Positions 25,237 through 33,386 of a stretch of 64,000 nucleotides of DNA are shown piece after piece. How positions within the stretch are numbered: the stretch's first letter is position 1; every line of letters starts with the position of its first letter. The stretch comes from Mycolicibacterium sp. CR10 (GTDB lineage: Bacteria; Actinomycetota; Actinomycetes; Mycobacteriales; Mycobacteriaceae). The stretch spans positions 372,001 to 436,000 of the forward strand of contig NZ_STGE01000009.1 of assembly GCF_005222675.1 (NCBI RefSeq). Reading direction: 5' to 3'. Below the pieces are notes generated by a model. The model was not told the origin of the DNA. It saw only the letters and a list, made by a program, of their open reading frames with translations, and made no database searches. The position numbers and the translations under genes were made by a program.

Positions 25237-26162
25237 GTTTCTCGAAGATGAAGTGGCAGGACACCGTGAGGCAGTTCAAGCCGATTCCTGTTGCCCAGCG
25301 GCTCGTGATCGCCCACATCGGCGCCACAGCCAATCCCGATGGGCGCAACGCTTGGCGGGCCAACGACAAGCTGGTTGAGCAACTGGGCGTGTCACCGGAA
25401 ACGGTGAAGCGTGCGCGGACGGCCGGCGTCCGGTATGGGCTCATGGTCGTCACGAAGTCGGCGCCGCGATCACGCGGGAATCGAAAGACACACGAATACC
25501 GGCTGGTGATGCCAGCAAACAGGAATGACTCGATTAGTGGGGTCAGCAGTGACCTCACTAACGGTGACACCACTAACGATTTAGTGGGGTCTGCAGACTC
25601 CGTTAGCGGGGTCACTGACGACCCGTTAGTGGGGTCAGCAGAGTGCACCCCTTCGGTTATTGCTTCGGGTATAACTTCGGGAGGGAGGGATCCGCGCGCG
25701 GAGGAACCCGAACTTCTCGACGCGGAGGTCGTGCCCGACCCGGCTAACGGCCCCTCCCCCCACAATCAGCGCGCAAAGCAAACCGACACCGCTGACGCGT
25801 GGGTCGACGCCGAACTTGTCGACGACGAACCCGACCCTGAACCGCAGCTCCACTGCGATCGACATATGCCCGACGGCACCGACAGCAGTTGCGGCGCCTG
25901 CGGCCGGCGCAGACGGATACGCGAGAAATGGGAGCAGCGACAGCAGACTTGGTTGCTGCGCGGGATCTTCCCGAACCCAGCCGAGCCGGCAGAGCCAGTA
26001 CCGACGGTGCGTCGGCCAGCACCACCCAAACCCGAACCGCCGTCGTGGGTTCCCGGACCCGACGGCCGGCCACGTTGCCGGCGCCACGGCCATCTGCAGA
26101 CCGCACCCGTCGACTGCACTCGATGCCATGACGCCGCGATCGCAGCCGAGGAATCGACATGA
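25233..26162 (+). CDS. helix-turn-helix replication-initiator-like protein carrying iterons
   Basis: 309 aa. The N-terminal third is a winged HTH similar to phage replication/initiator proteins (PIPVAQRLVIAHIGATANPDG ... LVEQLGVSPETVKRARTAGVRYGL). The middle is low-complexity and acidic; the C-terminus has cysteine clusters (CDRHMPDGTDSSCGACGRRRR and CRRHGHLQTAPVDCTRCHD) that may bind zinc. The coding region from 25534 to 25641 holds six copies of an 11-bp motif in differing frames, as expected of an origin embedded in the initiator gene (compare lambda O). The initiator role is inferred. Confidence 0.6.
   Translation: MSFSKMKWQDTVRQFKPIPVAQRLVIAHIGATANPDGRNAWRANDKLVEQLGVSPETVKRARTAGVRYGLMVVTKSAPRSRGNRKTHEYRLVMPANRNDSISGVSSDLTNGDTTNDLVGSADSVSGVTDDPLVGSAECTPSVIASGITSGGRDPRAEEPELLDAEVVPDPANGPSPHNQRAKQTDTADAWVDAELVDDEPDPEPQLHCDRHMPDGTDSSCGACGRRRRIREKWEQRQQTWLLRGIFPNPAEPAEPVPTVRRPAPPKPEPPSWVPGPDGRPRCRRHGHLQTAPVDCTRCHDAAIAAEEST
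25534..25641. repeat. iteron-like cluster (four direct, two inverted copies of TTAGTGGGGTC)
   Basis: Direct copies start at 25534, 25581, 25603 (one mismatch) and 25626; three extend to TTAGTGGGGTC(A/T)GCAG. Inverted copies with one mismatch lie at 25551-25561 and 25566-25576. Copies 1 and 3 are read in a different codon phase from copies 2 and 4, so conservation is of DNA, not protein. A more A+T-rich stretch follows at about 25650-25680. Candidate replication origin. Confidence 0.75.
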
Positions 26163-26401
26163 GCCGGCCTATCCCGGCCGCGTACCGCGGCGCGATCGAC
26201 TCGCCGTGTCCGACGTGCGGCGCGGAACCAGGCGAGTACTGCGTCGTCGCGGACGACCGTCGCCGCCCGCGTCGGCGGCGCATCCCGTGCGTACGCCGTT
26301 GCCCGCGGAGCCCGCCCGACGTCGAACCGCAGACCGCGCCGGCTCACCCGACCAGATCGTTCTCCGAGCCAATCCACCAACCCCACAACACTGAGGAGTA
26401 G
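26159..26401 (+). CDS. small zinc-finger protein of the element
   Basis: 80 aa with the phage/mycobacterial-type finger CPTCGAEPGEYC near residue 17 and a following Arg-rich stretch (DDRRRPRRRRIP). The C-terminus is Pro-rich. Possibly nucleic-acid binding. Coupled to the initiator-like gene by an ATGA overlap. Confidence 0.6.
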   Translation: MSRPIPAAYRGAIDSPCPTCGAEPGEYCVVADDRRRPRRRRIPCVRRCPRSPPDVEPQTAPAHPTRSFSEPIHQPHNTEE

Positions 26402-26406
26402 ACCTG

Positions 26407-26790
26407 ATGCCACTCAACGTCACGGCCCAATCGGGCGGCGTCAATCTCACGTCGGCGCAAACTCAACTGGTGCTCTACGCCGTTCGTGATGTCATCGCCC
26501 GTCACACGCTGGGCGGAAGATCCTTGCCGGACGGGTTCGACACTCTGCACGTCCAACTCATCAGTTCCGTAGACGGAACCAAAAGTTGTGCGTTGCAACC
26601 ACAATCGTCACCATCGGCAGCGGGAGAACTCATCGACACGACCGAAGCAGCCGCGATCCTTCACTGCTCGACCAGCTGGATCCGACGCATCCGCGAAAAT
26701 CTTGACGCACGAAACATCGGCGGCCGATGGCTCTTCCCGCGACAGACCGTCGCCGAATACGCGGAACGAAAGGCAGGTCACCACCGGTGA
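26407..26790 (+). CDS. excisionase-family HTH protein
   Basis: 127 aa. The C-terminal 50 residues are an excisionase-type winged helix: IDTTEAAAILHCSTSWIRRIRENLDARNIGGRWLFPRQTVAEYAERK. The N-terminal 75 residues are unlike known domains. A GGAG ribosome-binding site precedes the ATG. Second HTH of this type in the element, so one may be the excision factor and the other a regulator. Confidence 0.7.
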   Translation: MPLNVTAQSGGVNLTSAQTQLVLYAVRDVIARHTLGGRSLPDGFDTLHVQLISSVDGTKSCALQPQSSPSAAGELIDTTEAAAILHCSTSWIRRIRENLDARNIGGRWLFPRQTVAEYAERKAGHHR

Positions 26791-26960
26791 ACCCAATCGA
26801 CTACCTACGACTCGGAGTCGAGCAGTACCTTCGGGAGCTGCCGGACGACGAATACAGCGACCTTGTGCAGCGGGCCCGCCCGCCCAACGATCAGCGAGAT
26901 CCGGCGGAGAGCAAGAACGGCGCCTTTGCGAAGCGGCTGTTCGGGAGTTCCAGTGATTAG
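26787..26960 (+). CDS. small element protein, unknown
   Basis: 57 aa, acidic first half (DYLRLGVEQYLRELPDDEYSDLV) and a basic end. GTG start overlapping the previous stop; overlaps the next gene by 8 nt. No family recognised. Confidence 0.5.
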   Translation: MNPIDYLRLGVEQYLRELPDDEYSDLVQRARPPNDQRDPAESKNGAFAKRLFGSSSD

Positions 26961-27342
26961 CGCGAAAGACCCTCGGCGCGTGATGGCCATCGTGAATCGG
27001 TGCAAGGCCCGGGTTGATCCCGCAGCCGTGGAACGCATAGAAAAGGATCGAGTTGCACGCGCAACCGCGGAACGCATCGCGATACTGCGCCACAACGTCT
27101 TTCGGAACGCCGAGCACAGCCGCGATGTCGATGCCCTCACGAATGAGTCCGGCGCGGCCCGCCTGCTGACCGCGGCGCACAACAACGCCAACAGCTTCCT
27201 GGTGCTCGGGATCCTACGAACGGCGATCGACAACCGATGGCACCACGTCGTCCAGGCCGGCATCAGTCACTTTGAAGACCACCCAGTGTCAGACCGCATA
27301 CAAGAACTCTGGGACCTCACCACAGCCCGCTCCGAGGTCTAA
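26953..27342 (+). CDS. element protein, unknown, largely helical
   Basis: 129 aa with a basic helical first half (VMAIVNRCKARVDPAAVERIEKDRVARATAERIAILRHNV) and a second half containing NSFLVLGILRTAIDNRWHHVVQAG. No known family. GTG start inside the preceding gene's 3' end. Confidence 0.55.
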   Translation: MISAKDPRRVMAIVNRCKARVDPAAVERIEKDRVARATAERIAILRHNVFRNAEHSRDVDALTNESGAARLLTAAHNNANSFLVLGILRTAIDNRWHHVVQAGISHFEDHPVSDRIQELWDLTTARSEV

Positions 27343-27368
27343 CCACCCCTCGAAAGGAAACGAACACA

Positions 27369-27908
27369 ATGTCTCTCGCACAGCTCGAATCCCAGATCGA
27401 AGACCTGCGCGCACAGGCCGAGCGCATTCAGAGCCGCTGGGCCCGTACCCGCGCAAGCATCACGAACGACAACACCCTGACGGACGTCGGGAAGCAAGGG
27501 AAGCTCGACACCGAACGCGAGCAGGTGAGTGCCAAGCTCAGCGACCTCCGCGGGCAGGAAAGCAAACTCATCGCCGCGAAGAAACAATCTCTCGAAAAGG
27601 CGCTATTCGGGCTGGGCCCCGTCGACAGCTGCGACACCAGCAAGATCCTGTCCTACCGAGATGCGCAGGATCGGGCGGGGCGGCTCGAACTGGCCGCTGA
27701 CGCGAAAGAGCTACTCGCATCGGCCATGCGTTCCGAAGACAGGATCCTCGCGACCGCTGTGCTGGCCAAGGCGGTCGCCAGCGATTGGAGGAGCGTCACC
27801 GACGAATACGTACAGCAGCACCCCCGATCAGGCAACGATCTCAAGGATCTCGCCGCGCTTCAGGGGTACACCCCTCTCGCCGCCGGCTTCTCGTACATCA
27901 CCACCTGA
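27369..27908 (+). CDS. coiled-coil element protein
   Basis: 179 aa. The first 75 residues form a probable coiled coil (LAQLESQIEDLRAQAERIQSRW ... LDTEREQVSAKLSDLRGQESKLIAAKK), followed by an alpha-helical domain. An AAAGGA ribosome-binding site lies about 10 nt before the ATG. Could be structural or regulatory; not recognised. Confidence 0.65.
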   Translation: MSLAQLESQIEDLRAQAERIQSRWARTRASITNDNTLTDVGKQGKLDTEREQVSAKLSDLRGQESKLIAAKKQSLEKALFGLGPVDSCDTSKILSYRDAQDRAGRLELAADAKELLASAMRSEDRILATAVLAKAVASDWRSVTDEYVQQHPRSGNDLKDLAALQGYTPLAAGFSYITT

Positions 27909-27970
27909 TGGACTCGCGGCCGGTGTGAACGGAGACCTTGCTCCGCGCCCGCGCCGGCCGCGATGACCCG

Positions 27971-27988
27971 GCGGGGGTGACCCCCCGC
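27971..27988. other. GC-rich hairpin upstream of the terminase-small-like gene
   Basis: GCGGGGG and CCCCCGC around a 4-nt loop, inside a very C-rich stretch (about 27940-28035) that precedes the gene at 28074. Position fits a packaging site or terminator; neither can be proven by eye. Confidence 0.35.
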
Positions 27989-28073
27989 CCCCGCCCTCGG
28001 CGCCCCCCATGGCATAGGCGCCGCCCTCCCCCAGGCTTTTTTCTAGAGAGCGAGAAGAAGGGACTTTCCCGAC

Positions 28074-28406
28074 GTGACTCAACGGAGTCTGCCCGCCGTG
28101 AAGGCGGGGGAGAAGGCGCCGACGAAGCGGGCCCCGCGGAAGGTCGTTCCGAAGTCCGTTGCTGCGGCCGCGGCGAGCGGTGATCGCAGGCAGCTGCTTG
28201 TGGCGTTGCGCAATCGCATCGCGACGGCGATCGACGACCCTAAGACGACGGGTCCGGCGTTGGCGGCGTTGATCAAGCACCAGCGTGCCCTTGCGGCCGA
28301 GATTCAAGCGATCGATCTCGCCGCTGATGCCGGCTCGTCGAGGTCGGGTCCGAAGTCGGCGATCGCCACGACTCCCGACGAGGCGTGGGACGAGTCGATG
28401 ATCTGA
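28074..28406 (+). CDS. probable phage terminase small subunit
   Basis: 110 aa. A basic N-terminus (LPAVKAGEKAPTKRAPRKV) precedes the core DRRQLLVALRNRIATAIDDPKTTGPALAALIKHQRALAAEIQAIDL and an acidic tail TPDEAWDESMI. This resembles short actinophage TerS proteins, which begin with a Lys/Arg-rich segment followed by LxALRxxIAxxIDDP. No large terminase follows; the next gene is a glycosylase-like protein. A lone TerS is what phage satellites use to redirect packaging (inference). Confidence 0.55.
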   Translation: MTQRSLPAVKAGEKAPTKRAPRKVVPKSVAAAAASGDRRQLLVALRNRIATAIDDPKTTGPALAALIKHQRALAAEIQAIDLAADAGSSRSGPKSAIATTPDEAWDESMI

Positions 28407-28609
28407 GCGCCGGCGGAGCAGTTCAAGCATAGTGAGGGCTGATGCTTGCATTTGAGGATGTGTCGCCCGACAAGATGAGCGGTTAGCGGAGCGCCGTCCA
28501 GTGGGCCCATTGCGCCCCATCGATTGACTATGTGGCTCGCTGCAATCGGCTCGTCGCTTCCTTCGGTCGCGATGAGGTACGTAGTTCTGAGGATGTCGTA
28601 CCCCGGTCG

Positions 28610-28615
28610 TACGGT
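28610..28615 (+). promoter_or_regulatory. -10 hexamer for the glycosylase-like gene
   Basis: TACGGT, exactly 7 nt before ATG 28623; predicts an independent leaderless transcript for this cargo gene. Confidence 0.55.
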
Positions 28616-28622
28616 TACAGAC

Positions 28623-29597
28623 ATGATCAGCCCAACGCTCATGCAGGACCGGGTTCAGTCCGTTGAGATCGACAACGATGCCGTCCATCGGATGGCGAAT
28701 GAGATTCGCGCGATTGCCCGGCAGCGGGGGCGCTCTCTCTCGGAGGAGAGTTGGAGTGACCCGCTGTTCTGGAACGTGACCGACTCACGTCGCGATCGCT
28801 GCCAATACCTTGCCTTGGGCAACGCCATCAACTTCAGATTCTGGAGTCTTCGCGACCAAACGGTCGTTCCCGCGGTGGGTGCAGTTGCCGGCGAGCAACT
28901 TCGCGGAGCGATGTACATGTGGCGCCGACTTCGCCTCGCCGTCGAACGGGAGGAGATCAGCCTCGCTGCCGATGATCTAGCTGGCATCGATGAAGTCACA
29001 TTCCGTACGGCGTTCCGAGACGATGCCGGATACCTTCCCCTCTCGGAGGGCATCTCCGACCGAGTCGAAAACGTCAAGAACCTGGGGCTCACGCTGGCGC
29101 AGGCCTGGGACGGCTCATGGGCGAATGTCGTCGACGCCGCCGGTGGTTCGTTGAATCGGTTCGCGGTCCTCTCGGCGAGCTTCCGCGCGTTTGACGACCC
29201 CGTGCAGAAGTTGACGATGTTGAACGCGATCATGCTGCAGGGAAGCGGACTCACTACGTTCGATCGCGCGCCCCTTCCAGCCATCGACTACCACCTGGTG
29301 AAGCAGGCGACGCGCCAAGGTCTTGTCAACGTTCGTGGCCAGATTGGAGCCAAGCTACGCGACGGACAGTTGCTGTCTAGGGATGAGTCCGACGTGCTCC
29401 GGATGGCGGTTCGCGAGGCGCTAGTAGACACTGCAGCGAACGCCGAGGTCTCAACCGCAGTCCTCGACAACATCTACTGGCTCAATCGCAGGGTTTGTGC
29501 GGATACGACCCCTGACTGCGACGCCTGCCCTCTGCGTGCGGGCTGTGCCAGGAAGGTGGAGTTCGGACTGCCACTGGAAGTGACTCGCTACTACTAG
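28623..29597 (+). CDS. DNA-glycosylase-like / Qng1-like protein with C-terminal [4Fe-4S] motif
   Basis: 324 aa. The cysteines C292, C299, C302 and C308 form C-x6-C-x2-C-x5-C, the iron-sulfur loop of endonuclease III/MutY-type glycosylases. The segment DRCQYLALGNAINFRFWS (about 58-75) and the Asp in PLPAIDYHLVKQATRQG (about 218-232) recall the queuosine-nucleotide glycosylase (Qng1/DUF2419) branch of that fold. Likely cleaves a base or nucleobase analogue from DNA, RNA or a nucleotide. Separately promoted cargo in the element, with codon use less G+C-rich than the chromosome. An anti-phage glycosylase is a reasonable guess; the substrate is unknown. Confidence 0.55.
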   Translation: MISPTLMQDRVQSVEIDNDAVHRMANEIRAIARQRGRSLSEESWSDPLFWNVTDSRRDRCQYLALGNAINFRFWSLRDQTVVPAVGAVAGEQLRGAMYMWRRLRLAVEREEISLAADDLAGIDEVTFRTAFRDDAGYLPLSEGISDRVENVKNLGLTLAQAWDGSWANVVDAAGGSLNRFAVLSASFRAFDDPVQKLTMLNAIMLQGSGLTTFDRAPLPAIDYHLVKQATRQGLVNVRGQIGAKLRDGQLLSRDESDVLRMAVREALVDTAANAEVSTAVLDNIYWLNRRVCADTTPDCDACPLRAGCARKVEFGLPLEVTRYY

Positions 29598-29672
29598 AAC
29601 CGCGCCTCGCGATGCAGTGAGAATATCGGTGTGTTCGCCGTGTCCAATCCTGACCGAGAGGCAGACAGCTGC

Positions 29673-30560
29673 ATGTCCAACTTCACCGAATGGGTTCTAG
29701 ACGCGCCGTTGTTCATCGACGAACAACAGGTCGCAGCACTCTACGACGCTATCGTGCGTCCCGAGAACACAGTTGACTCGATCGTCATATCGGACCAAAC
29801 CCTGACAAGCAATCTCGACAAATTGTCGGGCAGCGTCAAGGGCACCATTGAAGCAGAGGGCGGCGCCAGCTTCCTCGCGAAGCTGAAGGCGAGCATCACC
29901 GGCACGGTCGAAGGCGGTCAAGAACACAAGAAGGATGACACCGAGGCGACGGCGTGGACACTCAAGCCTGTCAATAATCCGTACCGGCAGTTGTTGCATT
30001 TGGTTGCACACTATCTGGCCAATTCCGCCGAACGAATCGCAGTGTGTACCAACACAAATGACTTCCCCGACGAGGAATACATCACAAAGACCCCGCGGGC
30101 ACTCGTCTTTATGGATCTCGTCCCGACAACGAACGCGGGATCAACGAGGGGTGTTGTGCTCATTCCCACAGCCTTCGAGTCGATGGAAGGCAAAGTCACT
30201 GTCGTGCTGGACCAGAACGTTAAGAAGGAATACCCCAATCCCCTCAGCCAGGCCGAACTGGTCAGTTACTGGCAGGCTTACACTGATGCCTTCGACGCGC
30301 AGGAGACGATGGTCAACCTTGAAAATCTGATCAGCTCGGCCAAGGTGCAGTGGATCGACTACCGAATGCCAATCTGGTCCAAACCCGATGCCACAGAGAT
30401 TGTCTCTACCGGGCATCTGCATCTCACCGCACGTGGCAAATACGACACGGGGACCTTTGGGTACAACTTCGTCAAGCGCGGCTACAAGCATGGTCTACGC
30501 ATCGTCGGAACTCTTAAATCTGAACCTGACATCAACGTGCTTGCGGTTTTTGAACGATAG
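29673..30560 (+). CDS. unknown cargo protein
   Basis: 295 aa from ATG 29673 (GAGAGG 11 nt upstream); a GTG at 29631 would add 14 residues. N-terminus LDAPLFIDEQQVAALYDAIV; a central Lys/Gly-rich segment; a beta-rich core PRALVFMDLVPTTNAGSTRGVVLIPTAFES; C-terminus LRIVGTLKSEPDINVLAVFER. No motif recognised. It follows the glycosylase-like gene by 75 nt on the same strand and may work with it. Confidence 0.6.
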   Translation: MSNFTEWVLDAPLFIDEQQVAALYDAIVRPENTVDSIVISDQTLTSNLDKLSGSVKGTIEAEGGASFLAKLKASITGTVEGGQEHKKDDTEATAWTLKPVNNPYRQLLHLVAHYLANSAERIAVCTNTNDFPDEEYITKTPRALVFMDLVPTTNAGSTRGVVLIPTAFESMEGKVTVVLDQNVKKEYPNPLSQAELVSYWQAYTDAFDAQETMVNLENLISSAKVQWIDYRMPIWSKPDATEIVSTGHLHLTARGKYDTGTFGYNFVKRGYKHGLRIVGTLKSEPDINVLAVFER

Positions 30561-30731
30561 GTCGGGGTCCAATCAGCTGACAAAATGCGCCAAGGCAGCC
30601 GACCTTCATGTGCGTATCGAAACGGTGACGCCCGTCGAAAGGCTGGAGACGGCGAGGCGGCCGAGTACCAATAGATCATTCCGAGAACCATTGACGCGGG
30701 AGAGATCTAAGCACCCAAACTAGGTAGACAT

Positions 30732-31763
30732 TTAGAACCCTGCTTCCAATTCTTCGGGTGCGACCCATTGCGCTCGTGCCCCGCGAACCGACACTTGGTC
30801 CAGTGCCCGCTTGAGTGTCATTGACCGATCTGATGGTGATTGACCGGTCTGTTCGATCAGTGTTGGCCGCAAGGGGTGATGGCTGCTGATCAGGTAGTCG
30901 TTGCGGATGTTGAGTCGTTCGACGTAGCGCTGGTGTGGTGGGCGGTCGGACTTTTCGTGCCAGCCGTTGCAGCGGGCGCACGCCAGGACCAGGTTCCACA
31001 CCCCGTCCACGGGTGCGCCGCCAACGAGGGGGCCGGCTGACCATGGGAAGACGTGATCGACGTGGCAGGTGGTTGCCGACGAGCCCGCGATGTTGATGGC
31101 GGTGTAGCAGTAGAAGCAGTGACCCTTCTGGTAGCCGTTGAGTGCCGCCCGCGCTCCGGTGATGTTGGTGCGCCGCCGTGGCACCAGGAGCGTGGCGGTG
31201 TCGGGTTCGAACTCCACGGTCAGAAGGTGCCGGGGGAGGTTGAGTTCCCATGCCGTCTCGACCAGTCGCCAGCGGGCTTCTGCTTCCTCGCGCAGGTTTG
31301 GACCGTGCCCGTCGGCGAGTAGTTCGCGGAGGTGGTCGGTGATGCGAATGCCCTTCTGGTTCTTCCTCTCGTCGATGAAGGAGCGTTCGGGGACCTCGGC
31401 CTGGTCGACGACATGGAATGCATCGATCACGTTCTGGAAGCCCAACCGCACGGTCTTGGCGCGTAACCCGTCGTCACCCAGTTCGCCGGTGTTGAACGCG
31501 CGGCAGGCGTCGAGGAACTGGCTTTTCTGGAAGGTGCCTTGCTTGTCGTGGGTGCGCAGGTGTTCGGCGACGCGGGTGGCGAAGGGCAACGCCAGCATGT
31601 CGAGGGTGACGATCTCCGCGTCGGCGCCGATCTCGAGTAAGGCGCCGGCCAACGCGAACTTGTAGGACGCGACGTTCTGGCCGAACAGCACGATGGCGCG
31701 CCAGTACGAATCCAGCGATGGCAACTCGTACGCGAACCGAGCGACCGCATCGCCACGAGCCAT
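30732..31763 (-). CDS. HNH endonuclease
   Basis: 343 aa. An N-terminal helical domain of about 200 residues is followed by a zinc-supported HNH domain: CFYC (216-219), CHVDHVFPWS with the catalytic His (234-237), and WNLVLACARCN (256-266). The remainder is basic. Predicted to cut DNA; the N-terminal domain may sense a target. Good ribosome-binding site (GGAGG) 6 nt before the ATG. It diverges from the DGQHR gene across a 423-bp repeat-bearing region, suggesting joint control. Confidence 0.85.
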   Translation of the reverse strand: MARGDAVARFAYELPSLDSYWRAIVLFGQNVASYKFALAGALLEIGADAEIVTLDMLALPFATRVAEHLRTHDKQGTFQKSQFLDACRAFNTGELGDDGLRAKTVRLGFQNVIDAFHVVDQAEVPERSFIDERKNQKGIRITDHLRELLADGHGPNLREEAEARWRLVETAWELNLPRHLLTVEFEPDTATLLVPRRRTNITGARAALNGYQKGHCFYCYTAINIAGSSATTCHVDHVFPWSAGPLVGGAPVDGVWNLVLACARCNGWHEKSDRPPHQRYVERLNIRNDYLISSHHPLRPTLIEQTGQSPSDRSMTLKRALDQVSVRGARAQWVAPEELEAGF

Positions 31764-32186
31764 CTGATCCTCCTCACGGTGTCGAGCAGATTCAACAACA
31801 TGTCCCCGACGCAGGTCGGCTGACCGGCGCCAGTTTCAGCATCCCGGGCCCAGATCGATTCACCGGTAGCGCCGAATCGTCGGTCGTCCGCATCCGGCAC
31901 GCGGTTCCGGTGGGACGGCGATCACCTGCTCCATGGCCTGGGCGGAAGCGGGTCAGAATAGTATGCTGGCGATGTTCTTCAATCAGGTAGCGATGTTTTT
32001 TCAGAAAATCTCCGCCAATGGGTTGCAGAACATCCCGGAGGGTGTATAGTGGGAAACACCGCCGGGGCGGAGGAAAACATCCCGGAGTTGCTCCGAAACA
32101 TCGCTCCGGGACACGGTAACACTGAACATTGAGAACTGAATAGTGCAACTGCGCGTAGATGTCGCTGCCAGAAATTGGAGGCAGCG
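31764..32186. promoter_or_regulatory. divergent control region with repeated GATGTT/AACATC motifs
   Basis: 423 bp without a convincing gene. GATGTT occurs at 31971 and 31992; AACATC at 32029, 32076 and 32097, two of these inside AACATCCCGGAG (32029-32040, 32076-32087); the third copy reads AACATCGCTCCGGG, where CTCCGGG is CCCGGAG inverted. TTGCAG (32023-32028) and TATAGT (32045-32050) make a plausible promoter for the DGQHR gene with a 16-bp spacer, overlapped by the repeats. Consistent with autoregulation, as known for DndB. Confidence 0.6.
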
Positions 32187-33386
32187 ATGTCCATCATCGC
32201 AACCAAGGGCACCCAGGGTGCCCACACCTACTTCACCGCAACGATGAAGTGGGGAGACCTCGACAAGGACCTCGTCTTCCCTGAAGACCTGGGGGACTTG
32301 GACGAGGACCATCAGATGCAGCGTGCATACGCCAAGAAGCGGATCGGTGAACTCGTCGAGTACCTCGGCGAGAACGACCACTTCTTCTCGGCGCTCACGC
32401 TGGTCATCCTGCCGCGGGGAATGAAGCATCCCGCGGTCGAAGGGGACGTTCGGAACGACGCTGACTATCAGTTCGTCCCGTTCGAACCGGAGCGCATCCC
32501 GGTCGCCTCACAGCGACTGGGCGAACTCCACCTCTCCGGGCAGGTCCAGCTCTTCCCTGCAGACGGTCAGCACCGGTCACGGGCTGCCAAGCAGAAGTTG
32601 AATGCTGATCCTGAGTTCGCAAAGGAAGAGGTCCCCGTGGTCCTGATCCCCTTCCAGGATCACGACCAGGTTCGTCAGCTGTTCGCGGATCTAAACCTCA
32701 ACGCCAAGCCGGTCACCAAGGCGACCGGCCTGGACTTCGAGGCACGCGATCCAGCAGTACTGGTGATCAAGGCAGCAGCGGACACCGTTCCGCTGTTCCA
32801 GGGAAACAATCGCATCAACCGCCGCTCCAACAGTCTGCCCAAGAGCAGCGACGCGGTGATCACGTTGAGCACGCTCAAGGAAGGCTCGGATGACATCCTG
32901 GCCGCCCTGAGCAAGAACGCGTACCTGGACAACGGCGGCACCACGTGGGACAAGGACAAGACCACTGCCATCAAGGCGTTCATCGCGAACACCGACGAGG
33001 CAGTCGAAGCCCTCGCCGACGTATGGATCGCCATCACCAATCTCTTCCCCACCCAGCGGGACGAGATTCTCAACAAGGTTCGGACGCCCGGGGACATCCG
33101 TGAGGACTACCTGTTCGCGTTCGGACTCGGACAGCGCGGACTCGCCCGCGCTGCAGCCACCCTCATCGAGAAGTCGCCCGAAAACTGGGACGAACTCCTC
33201 GAGAAGGCGGTGTCCGAGTTCAACTGGAAGCGGGAGGCCGAGGAATGGAAAGGCAACGCCGTGATTCATGGCGTCGGCAAGGACAAGGACGGGAAGGAAT
33301 TCCCGACTTACCGGGTCAACAACACCGGTCCGGCAATCCAGAACCTCGCCGACCGCATCGTCAAGAAGGCCATCCCGGCCACATAA
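32187..33386 (+). CDS. DGQHR domain protein (DndB-like)
   Basis: 399 aa. The signature ADGQHRSRA (DGQHR at 126-130) is that of the DndB/DGQHR family, and NLNAKPVTKATGLDFEARDP follows as in that family. DndB controls phosphorothioate-modification operons; DGQHR proteins also occur in DNA-modification and defence islands. No dndA/C/D/E, sspB/C/D or dpdA is visible here, so this is a solitary copy. GGAGG lies 5 nt before the ATG. Paired divergently with an HNH nuclease. Confidence 0.85.
   Translation: MSIIATKGTQGAHTYFTATMKWGDLDKDLVFPEDLGDLDEDHQMQRAYAKKRIGELVEYLGENDHFFSALTLVILPRGMKHPAVEGDVRNDADYQFVPFEPERIPVASQRLGELHLSGQVQLFPADGQHRSRAAKQKLNADPEFAKEEVPVVLIPFQDHDQVRQLFADLNLNAKPVTKATGLDFEARDPAVLVIKAAADTVPLFQGNNRINRRSNSLPKSSDAVITLSTLKEGSDDILAALSKNAYLDNGGTTWDKDKTTAIKAFIANTDEAVEALADVWIAITNLFPTQRDEILNKVRTPGDIREDYLFAFGLGQRGLARAAATLIEKSPENWDELLEKAVSEFNWKREAEEWKGNAVIHGVGKDKDGKEFPTYRVNNTGPAIQNLADRIVKKAIPAT

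Noticed and set aside
25534..25641. CRISPR array
   Set aside because: Repeats are 11 bp, occur in both orientations and lie within a coding gene with irregular short spacing; no cas genes are present.
31792..32148. 118-aa minus-strand ORF across the HNH/DGQHR gap
   Set aside because: Its sequence simply translates the AACATC repeats (CF..P repeats), has no ribosome-binding site and no family resemblance.
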